Source: an uncultured Lysobacteraceae bacterium (GTDB lineage Bacteria > Pseudomonadota > Gammaproteobacteria > Xanthomonadales > Rhodanobacteraceae). From it: a DNA stretch of 8,175 bases. This document shows positions 1-5,358 of this stretch, piece by piece (positions within the stretch are counted from its first letter, which is position 1; the number at the start of each line of letters is the position of its first letter). Under the pieces are notes generated by a model. It was not told the DNA's origin, did no database searches, and saw nothing but the letters and a program-made list of their open reading frames with translations. Position numbers and translations under genes: made by a program. The stretch covers positions 1 through 8,175 of the forward strand of contig CAMLLF010000145.1 of NCBI GenBank assembly GCA_946480705.1, written 5' to 3'.

Positions 1-522
1 GCGGTCGATCGTGCTGCTGACGAGGCCGGCCGGGCAGATCGGAATCGCCGCCGCGGCGACCGCGTCGTAGCGCTGCAGGAATCCGATCGTGCCGCCGCCG
101 CCCATCGAAAGACCGGTCACATAGAGCCGCGCAGGATCGAAGCCGAACTCGCGCTGCACGTCGTCGACGAGATCGGCGAGACCGCCGGTCGGGTTCTCGT
201 TGGACCACCATTCCGGCGCCTGCGGCGCGGCCATGATCACGGGCTGGCCCAGCGTCTGCGCGTCCTCGGCCAGGCGGAACGCGCCGTTCGCGCGATTGTT
301 GAGCTGCGCCGTGTTGTTGCTGCCGGTCTCGCCGGCGCCGTGCAGGAACAGCACGAGCGGGCAGCGCCGGCTCGCACACGCCGCCGGCACATGGATGCGA
401 TACGGCAGCGCGAAGCCGTTGCCGCCGTCGCTCGTCACCGTGCGATAGGCGAAGTCGCCGGCGGTCAGCGCCGCGGCCGGCGCCGCAACGCTCAACGCCA
501 TCAGCACCAGGAGTCCGCGCAT
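1..522 (-). CDS. Secreted alpha/beta hydrolase, PHB depolymerase/esterase-like (C-terminus outside window)
   Basis: The reading frame is open from ATG at 522 down to base 1, giving 174 residues with no stop, so the gene continues off the left edge. The start is supported by GAGGA six bases upstream on the minus strand. Residues 1-18 look like a Sec signal peptide (basic MRG, hydrophobic LLVLMALSVAA, then APAAA). The mature part has the layout of an alpha/beta hydrolase: LVLFLHGAGETGSN at 57-70 is the strand plus oxyanion-hole HG motif, and GLSMGG at 137-142 is the nucleophile elbow with Ser139 as the likely catalytic Ser. The acid and His of the triad would lie in the missing C-terminus. The HGAGE and GLSMGG pair is typical of extracellular polyhydroxybutyrate depolymerase, feruloyl-esterase and related peptidase/esterase-like hydrolases (family knowledge). 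The exact substrate cannot be told. It is divergent from the sulfatase with about 200 bp between them. Confidence 0.85.
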   Translation of the reverse strand, partial: MRGLLVLMALSVAAPAAALTAGDFAYRTVTSDGGNGFALPYRIHVPAACASRRCPLVLFLHGAGETGSNNTAQLNNRANGAFRLAEDAQTLGQPVIMAAPQAPEWWSNENPTGGLADLVDDVQREFGFDPARLYVTGLSMGGGGTIGFLQRYDAVAAAAIPICPAGLVSSTIDR

Positions 523-632
523 GACCGATCCTCGCCGCAAGCCGTGACAGGAATGTCCATGCTAATGCCGCCGCAGTTCAGGTATGTGACGGGAATCGCG
601 GACTGACGGTCGGCACTGAGGGGCTCCCCGTG

Positions 633-661
633 TCGACAAAGCGACATGCCGCTGGCATACA
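633..661 (+). promoter_or_regulatory. Possible sigma70-like promoter for the sulfatase (weak)
   Basis: TCGACA at 633-638 matches the -35 consensus at five of six positions. It is followed after 17 nt by CATACA at 656-661, a poor -10 match. It sits in the roughly 200-bp divergent spacer (523-724) between the hydrolase and sulfatase genes, about 65 nt before the sulfatase GTG. I see no other clear signal in this spacer except the ribosome binding site AAGGGGG at 714-720. Confidence 0.25.
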
Positions 662-724
662 CTCGGCCGGCAATGTGAATTTGTGATCGCTTACGCGTAT
701 TCCACTAACGTCGAAGGGGGAACC

Positions 725-2688
725 GTGAACAGCCAGGCCAAGCGTCCGAACATCCTCGTCATTCTCGTCGACCAGCTGCGCTTCCCGCGTTTCGCCTACG
801 GACCCGACGGCGGCTTCGCAAGCACATCATCGGCTTCCAGGGCGACGATGCGCAGATCGCCGCGTACCGCGACTGGTTTCCGGGCCTGTGCGCGCTGCGC
901 GAGAACGCGGTCGTGCTGCGCCAGCACACCATCGCCTCGTCGGCCTGCATCCCGAGCCGCGCGGCGCTGATGACCGGGCAATACGGCACGCGCACCGGCG
1001 TCACGCAGACCGACGGCCTGTTCAAGAACGGCGATGCGCCAAGCTTTCCGTGGCTCGCCGCCGACGGCATCCCGACGCTCGGCCACTGGTTCCGCGGCGC
1101 CGGCTATCGCACGCACTACTTCGGCAAGTGGCACGTCAGCAACCCGCGCGACCACAGCCTGCACGCCTACGCCTTCGACGACTGGGAACTGTCCTGGCCC
1201 GAGCCGCACGGATCGAGCATCAACAATCTGGGCGCGTATCGCGACATCGGCTTCGCCGATCTCGTCTGCGGCTTCCTGCGCGGCCAGTCGCTCGGCCTGA
1301 ACTACAACCGCAAGCTCGCCCAGCAATTGCAGACGGCGCCGCGCGCACCGTCGCCCGAGACCGAACAGAAACCCTGGCTCGCGGTCGCGTCGTTCGCGAA
1401 TCCGCACGACATCGCGACCTATCCGGCGCTGCCGCGCGGACTCGATCCGAACGCGCCGAAGCTCGGCCCGCTGACCGTGCCCGCGGCCGGCACGCTGTCG
1501 AATCCGCCGACCGCCGGCAGCTATCGCTCCGATCTGAATCCGCGCGGCTTTCCGCAGGACAACGCCGGCGTCGCACCGACCACGCGCGAAGACCTGCGCC
1601 GCAACAAGCCGGGCTGCCAGTACGACTACGCCTACAAGATGGGGCTCGCGCTCGCGAGCAAGACCGGCCTCGGCGCCGAACAGCAGGCCGGACTCGACCC
1701 GGTCACCGCAACCCTGATGAGCGGCATTCCATTCCAGCTGACCGCCGATCCCGACGATGCCGCGCTCAAATTCGTGCAGTACTACGCCTGGCTGCAGCAT
1801 CTCGTCGACGGCCACATCCATCGCGTGCTCACGACGCTCGACGCCTGCGGCCTGCGCGAGGACACCATCGTCGTGTTCATGGCCGATCACGGCGAATACG
1901 GCGCGGCGCATTCCTACCTCATCGAAAAGTGGCATACGGCCTACCAGGAGGCCCTGCACGTGCCGGTGCTGGTGCAGTCGGCCCGGATCAATCCCCATCG
2001 CGACATGCGCCAGATCGACGCGCTGACGAGTCACGTCGACATCGTGCCGACGCTGCTCGGCCTCGCCGGCATCGGCGGACACGAAGTCGACCGCATCGCC
2101 GCCGAGCTGCGCACCACGCGCCCCGTGCCGCCGTTCGTCGGCGCGAACCTCGCGCCGCTGATCCGCGGCGAGACCGATACCGTCATCGAGCCCGACGGCA
2201 CGCCGCGCGAAGGCGTGCTGTTCGCGACCGACGACGAAATCACGCAGCCGCTCGCCGATGCGGCCGATCCGCACCAGTGGCATTCCGAGCGCGAGTTCGC
2301 CGTGTTCCTGCAGGTCGTCGACGCCGTGCGCCACGGCAGCAGCAACGTGCCGCACAGCGGCCCCGTGCCCGACCTCGCGCCCGGTCCGGTGCGCCAGCCC
2401 AACCATGTGCGCTGCGTGCGCTCCGGCGACTGGAAGCTCGCGCGCTATTTTGATCCGTCCGGCGAACACGCCGACGAGTGGGAACTCTACGATCTCGCCG
2501 GTGACGGCTGCGAAACCACGAACCTGCTCGTCACCGACGCCGCGTTCCCGACGCCGATCGACAATCCGCCCGCCCCGCACGATGCCGGCGAGATCCGCCG
2601 CGTCGCCGAGCGGCTGCATCGGCTGCTGACGCGCTACGAGGCCGAGAAGCTCGCGTGGCCGGAGGAGCGGAAAGACGAAGCCGCGTAA
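725..2688 (+). CDS. Sulfatase (arylsulfatase/choline-sulfatase-like, type I), apparently frameshifted near 811-822
   Basis: This would hydrolyse sulfate esters using a formylglycine made from the Cys of the CxPxR motif; the substrate is unknown. The start is GTG at 725, four bases after AAGGGGG. The first segment encodes the N-terminal sulfatase strand RPNILVILVDQ, with the metal-binding Asp at 770-772. From about 814 the homologous reading continues in another frame (LRKHIIGFQGDD...) to the TAA at 2686-2688. That frame holds SSACIPSR with the modifiable Cys codon at 946-948, GYRTHYFGKWH ending at 1134, and ADHGEYG with Asp at 1885-1887. It also holds a following Lys at 1927 and the usual C-terminal ELYDLAGD near 2482. 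The stitched length of about 654 codons is at the long end for the family. The second frame alone has only a GTG at 913 as a start and would lack the N-terminal metal ligand. No signal peptide is seen. Either a true inactivating deletion or a sequence error explains the shift. Family assignment is firm; integrity is not. Confidence 0.85.
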
Positions 2689-2702
2689 AGCGCGGCGATC
2701 GT

Positions 2703-2822
2703 AGGGCGCAATGAGCGCAAGCGCATTGCGCCGTCCCGACGCGTACGACGCACCAACCAAAGCGCATTGCACGGTTTCGCTCGCGTAAAGGCGGCGCAAT
2801 GCCCTTCGGTTATTGCGTCCTA
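2703..2822. repeat. Intergenic palindromic repeat, copy A (between convergent genes)
   Basis: This fills the 131-bp gap between the sulfatase stop and the regulator stop. A perfect 9-bp inverted repeat, GGCGCAATG (2705-2713) and CATTGCGCC (2724-2732), forms a hairpin. It is followed by a GACGC..GACGCACCAACC stretch and a GGTTTCGCTCGC..AAAGG stretch. The right end, GGCGCAATG (2793-2801) to ATTGCGTCC-TAC, is a second hairpin in opposite orientation, so the whole element is bounded by related arms. The same modules recur at 4396-4652. There is no T-run, so a classical intrinsic terminator is not supported, though the hairpins could still end or protect both converging transcripts. Confidence 0.75.
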
Positions 2823-3646
2823 CGCGGTGTTTTCCACGCTCGTTCGCCCATCGCGGAACCAGCGTTCCGTCTGCGCGTCGGCGGGCACGAGGAATTCGAC
2901 GCGCAGCCGTTCGACGCGCGTGTCGAGCGGCGCGTGCAGGCTCGCGATCACGACGAACAACGCGAGCCGCACGTCGTCGAAGCGATAGCGCAGCAGCACG
3001 ACCGGCGCGGCTTGCGCGCCCGAATCGTTCTGCAGCAGCTCGCGCACTTCCGGATTCTCGGCAGACGCGCAACGAGCGCATCGAGTTCGGGCCGGCGCAG
3101 CTGAACGTGCTCGGCCATGTAGCGGCGCAGCAGGCAGGCCGCGGCTTCGCTCCAGTTTTCGAGCCGTTCGCGGCGCGCGCCGGGACGCAGCATCAGCTCG
3201 AACACGTTGTCGCGCGGAACCGCCGCGAGCGGTTCGCCGCGCACGGCCGACCAGAGCCGCGTCGCGCCGCGGTTGCCTTCCGTGATCCAGGCGCCGTCGC
3301 GCAACAGCAGTGCCGGAAACGGTTCGTGCGCGTCGAGAAACGCGCGCATCGCGCGTTCGACGAGTTCGACCTCGGCCGGCGAACGCACTTCGCCGTCGTA
3401 TTCCGGCGCGAAACCGGCCGCCAGCAGCATCTGGTTCTGCCGCGCGACGTCCAGACCGAGCGCCGCGCTCAGCGCGAGCACGACGCCGCGTCCGGGCCGC
3501 GCGCGCCCGCTTTCGAGAAAGCTCAGGTGACGCTGCGAAATACCGGCGACGAGCGCGGTCTGCAACTGCGAGCGGCCGATGCGGCGGCGGTGCGCACGCA
3601 ACACGGCCGGAAACGAATCGGCGACGAGCGGCTGATCGGTGTCCAT
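2820..3646 (-). CDS. XRE-family transcriptional regulator with MmyB-type ligand-binding domain, apparently frameshifted near 3063-3070
   Basis: A cytoplasmic DNA-binding regulator. I chose the ATG at 3646 because homology to the family begins right after it (MDTDQPLVADSFPAVLRAHRRR). Residues 13-66 form an XRE helix-turn-helix, with the recognition segment ISQRHLSFLESGRARP at 36-51. Residues about 95-193 match the MmyB-like ligand-binding domain (PFPALLLRDGAWITEGNRGA at 109-128, the pattern of small-molecule-binding PAS-like folds). After about residue 194 the original frame reads basic nonsense ending at 2948. The next frame continues sensibly as SAENPEVRELLQND, then PVVLLRYRFDDVRLALFVVI, to a TAG at 2822-2820. 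Stitched length is about 275 aa, normal for the family. A single missing base on the coding strand near 3063-3070 explains it. The gene is convergent with the sulfatase and divergent from the small secreted protein. What it regulates and its ligand are unknown; autoregulation through the palindromes at 3739 and 3856 is a guess. Confidence 0.82.
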
Positions 3647-3738
3647 GCAGAGCTTCGCGGAAACGACGAAGCGCCATGCTAGCGCGGCAAATCGCGCGCG
3701 CGCCGTCGCGGCGACACGCCTGCGCAGCGCTGCAACAT

Positions 3739-3752
3739 CCGCAGATCGGCGG
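3739..3752. promoter_or_regulatory. Candidate operator palindrome 1 (CCGCAGATCGGCGG)
   Basis: This is a 14-bp near-perfect palindrome centred on GATC with one mismatched pair. It lies about 93 nt upstream of the regulator start, in the spacer between the divergent regulator and secreted-protein genes. It shares the 12 bases GATCGGCGGCGA with the second site 117 bp away. Pairs of similar palindromes in a divergent spacer are typical of operators, but chance is possible at this GC content. Confidence 0.3.
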
Positions 3753-3854
3753 CGAGCGTCGCTGCGCCGTGGTGAACACCTGCGCATTTTCCAGTTATTG
3801 CGCATTGGCAGCGCCCACGCCGGCAGGCATGCGGCCGATTACCTGCTGGTAGTT

Positions 3855-3870
3855 GCCGCCGATCGGCGGC
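3855..3870. promoter_or_regulatory. Candidate operator palindrome 2 (perfect 16 bp, GCCGCCGATCGGCGGC)
   Basis: This is a perfect 16-bp palindrome about 51 nt upstream of the ATG of the secreted protein, in the 275-bp spacer 3647-3921. It is the better of two related sites in this spacer. Its position would suit control of the secreted gene by a dimeric regulator such as the neighbouring XRE protein. This is inference; I see no convincing -35/-10 pair next to it. Confidence 0.35.
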
Positions 3871-3921
3871 GACGCTGAGCTGCGGGCGCGGCCGATCCGT
3901 GCCGCTCACCGGGAACACGCC

Positions 3922-4407
3922 ATGAAACCCCTGCTCGTCACCAGCTTCGCGCTCGTCGTTCTCTGCGCCGCCGGCAGCGCCTCCGCTTCGCACCCGCACT
4001 GCCGCGCGATACGCGGCGTCATCAACGACGTGCAGGTCACCGACGGTTGCGCGAGTCCGAACGGCTTCTGCGCCGCCGGCACCGTCGACGGCAATCGCAA
4101 CTTCAGAGGCACGACCTACTTCGTGATGGACGGCGCCGTGCGCGGCCCGGCGACGGCACCCGGCACGCTCGCGACATCGGGCCTGCTGACCTATGCGTTC
4201 GACGACGGCACGCTCGTCGTGCGCGAAAGCGGCCTGTCGGGATTCGTGCAGGGCGATGACAGGTTCTTTACCGCCTTCCAGCAGGTGGAATCCGGCACCG
4301 GCCGCTACGCCGGCGCGACGGGACATTTCTACGTGCTCGGACAGGCGCTGCCCGATCGCTTCGAAGCCGAAATCGACGGCGAATTGTGCGTACGCAGGGC
4401 GCAATGA
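3922..4407 (+). CDS. Small secreted protein, possibly allene-oxide-cyclase-like barrel
   Basis: 161 residues starting at ATG 3922, with GGGAA (3911-3915) six bases upstream. The reading frame opens further upstream from a TTG at 3853, but the ATG gives a clean signal peptide, MKPLLVTSFALVVLCAAGSASA, with likely cleavage after about residue 22. Cys15 lies in the hydrophobic core and lacks the small residue before it needed for a lipobox, so it is probably not a lipoprotein. The mature part has four cysteines (27, 43, 50, 156), suggesting two disulfides in the periplasm or outside the cell. The segment FFTAFQQVESGTGRYAGATGHFYVLG at 115-140 resembles the beta-hairpin repeats of allene-oxide-cyclase or dirigent-type barrels found in bacterial hypothetical proteins. 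I recall this resemblance and have not tested it. No catalytic motif is evident. The last codons and the TGA come from the downstream repeat. Function unknown. Confidence 0.75.
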   Translation: MKPLLVTSFALVVLCAAGSASASHPHCRAIRGVINDVQVTDGCASPNGFCAAGTVDGNRNFRGTTYFVMDGAVRGPATAPGTLATSGLLTYAFDDGTLVVRESGLSGFVQGDDRFFTAFQQVESGTGRYAGATGHFYVLGQALPDRFEAEIDGELCVRRAQ

Positions 4408-4525
4408 CCGAAGGGCATTGCGCCGTCTCGACGCCTGCGACGCAGCAACCGAACGGCATCGCGCCCAATCGACGCACGCCGCGCGTTGGCCGGATCTTCG
4501 CCGCATCGAGGCGGCGCAATGCGCC
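4396..4525. repeat. Intergenic palindromic repeat, copy B
   Basis: GGCGCAATG (4398-4406) and CATTGCGCC (4416-4424) form the same perfect 9-bp hairpin arms as copy A at 2705-2732, with loop ACCGAAGGG. They are followed by the same GTCTCGACGCCTGCGACGCA-CAACC module and end in GAGGCGGCGCAATGCGCC. It starts inside the coding sequence of the secreted protein: the TGA stop at 4405-4407 lies in and just after the left arm. Compared with copy A it carries about 30 extra bases in the middle. Confidence 0.75.
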
Positions 4526-4539
4526 TTGCTTGTTGCGAA

Positions 4540-4652
4540 GCGCACTGCGCCATTCCAACACCTGCGGCGCACCAGCCAACGACATCGCACCATGCCGACG
4601 CATGCCTCTCGCATGCATGGTTTCCTTCTCGCAAAGCGCAGGGAAGCGCCCC
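4540..4652. repeat. Intergenic palindromic repeat, copy C (diverged, tandem to B)
   Basis: This is a third, more diverged unit: CACTGCGCC, ACACCTGCGGCGCACCAGCC, GGTTTCCTTCTCGC and AAAGCGCAGGG correspond in order to the modules of copies A and B. Its left arm GCGCACTGCGCC (4540-4551) pairs with GGCGCAATGCGC at the end of copy B (4513-4524) with one mismatch, linking the two copies by a hairpin. An internal inverted repeat ACCATGC (4589-4595) and GCATGGT (4615-4621) is present. No gene is seen in 4408-4847; this and copy B fill its first half. Confidence 0.65.
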
Positions 4653-4681
4653 CGGCTATCACAGGAAAACCGCCGAACGAC

Positions 4682-4718
4682 AAATATTTCCGCTGCCGTG
4701 AAGCAGCGCGGAAAATTT
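4682..4718. other. AT-rich stem-loop upstream of the lanthipeptide promoter
   Basis: TTCCGCTGC (4688-4696) pairs with GCAGC-GC-GGAA (4703-4713) around a six-base loop, with a two-base bulge, and is flanked by A/T stretches on both sides. It lies in an AT-rich island (about 4679-4745) that stands out in this GC-rich window. It could be the end of the upstream transcription unit or a regulator site for the lanthipeptide promoter 23 nt further on. There is no long T-run after it. Confidence 0.35.
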
Positions 4719-4740
4719 GATTCCCAATCGCAAATTTTTA

Positions 4741-4769
4741 TTGCATGCAGCATTCCGCATTGGTATACA
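4741..4769 (+). promoter_or_regulatory. Sigma70-like promoter with extended -10 for the lanthipeptide operon
   Basis: TTGCAT (4741-4746) and TATACA (4764-4769) are separated by exactly 17 nt. TGG directly before the -10 gives the extended -10 element TGnTATACA. Immediately upstream, CAAATTTTTA (4731-4740) resembles an UP element. It would start transcription around 4776, leaving a leader of roughly 70 nt before the precursor ATG at 4848. This is the best promoter candidate in the window. Confidence 0.6.
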
Positions 4770-4847
4770 ACGCAGGCTCCGGCAACGCCCGCATCGGGCG
4801 CACCCACATGATCGCCGCGGAAACGCGGCCACCTGGAGTCTCCGCAC

Positions 4848-5192
4848 ATGAGTCTCAACTGGCCCAATACGCTGTCGCTGTCCACGCTCGACAAGCTGCG
4901 CATCGAAAGCGCCGTCAATCAGTCCCTGCGCGATCGGCTGCTGAAGGATCCCGCCGCCGTGCTCGCGGAAAACGGCATCTCCGTGCCGGACGGCGTCACC
5001 GTCAAGACCGTCGCCGACACCGCCGACACCCACACGCTGACCCTGCCGCCGTTCGTCGGCACCGACCTGTCGAACAAGTCGCTCGGCTCCGCCACCGCCG
5101 CCGCCTCGACCTGGGAATGCACGACCTGCACGCCGACCTCGCCGATCTGCGCGGGCTCGCTCGCGTCGCTGACCTGCGTCGGCAACAAGTAA
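4848..5192 (+). CDS. lanA: Lanthipeptide precursor with nitrile-hydratase-like (NHLP) leader
   Basis: 114-residue ribosomal peptide precursor, the likely substrate of the LanM encoded next door. ATG 4848 follows GGAG (4835-4838) by nine bases. Residues about 26-68 (LRDRLLKDPAAVLAENGISV, PDGVTVKTVADT, ending HTLTLPP) match the nitrile-hydratase-alpha-like leader family (NHLP type), which is used as a recognition leader and is not itself an enzyme. The segment DLSNKSLGSATAA (73-85) aligns with the usual ELSDEELEAVAGG end of such leaders, so the double-glycine site appears as Ala84-Ala85. The predicted core, from about residue 86, is 29 aa with Cys91, Cys94, Cys101 and Cys110. Thr88, 92, 93, 95, 97, 109 and Ser87, 98, 104, 107 are available for dehydration, so the four Cys allow up to four thioether rings. 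The tail ends VGNK. Ring pattern, cleavage site and activity are not deducible from sequence. Confidence in precursor identity is high because of leader, Cys-rich tail and adjacent LanM. Confidence 0.9.
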   Translation: MSLNWPNTLSLSTLDKLRIESAVNQSLRDRLLKDPAAVLAENGISVPDGVTVKTVADTADTHTLTLPPFVGTDLSNKSLGSATAAASTWECTTCTPTSPICAGSLASLTCVGNK

Positions 5193-5257
5193 GCAACACC
5201 GCTCCTCGCTCCGCGCGCGTGTCGAACGGGTTCCTGCCGGAGCCCCGGACGCCTGCG

Positions 5258-5277
5258 CGCCGGAGCAGCCTTCGGCG
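5258..5277 (+). promoter_or_regulatory. Possible attenuating stem-loop between precursor and synthetase genes
   Basis: CGCCG (5258-5262) and CGGCG (5273-5277) can pair around a ten-base loop in the 166-bp gap 5193-5358. Lanthipeptide operons often have a partial terminator here so that precursor mRNA exceeds synthetase mRNA (family knowledge). There is no T-run and short GC arms are common by chance, so this is tentative. Confidence 0.2.
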
Positions 5278-5315
5278 GTGCGCGGATGCACGGGAGTGTC
5301 TGCGCGCCGCCGCTT

Positions 5316-5343
5316 TCCGACGACCGATTCCTCCGACGACCGA
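5316..5343 (+). repeat. 12-bp direct repeat just before the lanM ribosome binding site
   Basis: TCCGACGACCGA occurs exactly at 5316-5327 and again at 5332-5343, a 16-bp period, ending five bases before the Shine-Dalgarno GAGGT (5348-5352). Function is unknown; a slippage duplication or a protein/RNA binding site are both possible. Confidence 0.5.
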
Positions 5344-5358
5344 CATCGAGGTGCGCAC

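Noticed and set aside
888..2453. 521-residue plus-strand frame overlapping the sulfatase
   Set aside because: Arg/Ala-rich shadow in the wrong frame; no conserved motif.
2705..2732. Hairpin as an intrinsic terminator for the sulfatase
   Set aside because: Strong stem but no T-run on either side; kept as a repeat only.
796..3081. 761-residue open frame on the minus strand opposite the sulfatase
   Set aside because: Low-complexity Arg/Val/Ala-rich translation that crosses the sulfatase, the repeat and part of the regulator; the sulfatase motifs on the plus strand explain the region.
2703..4652. CRISPR-like array from the recurring GGCGCAATG motifs
   Set aside because: Only three diverged, irregularly spaced, partly inverted copies and no uniform spacers or cas genes.
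3679..4683. 334-residue minus-strand frame across the secreted protein and repeats
   Set aside because: It runs through intergenic repeats and opposite a gene with a clear signal peptide; no recognisable protein.
4386..4811. Small plus-strand frames in the 4408-4847 spacer
   Set aside because: They are translations of the repeat units and the promoter region, with no ribosome binding site or homology pattern.
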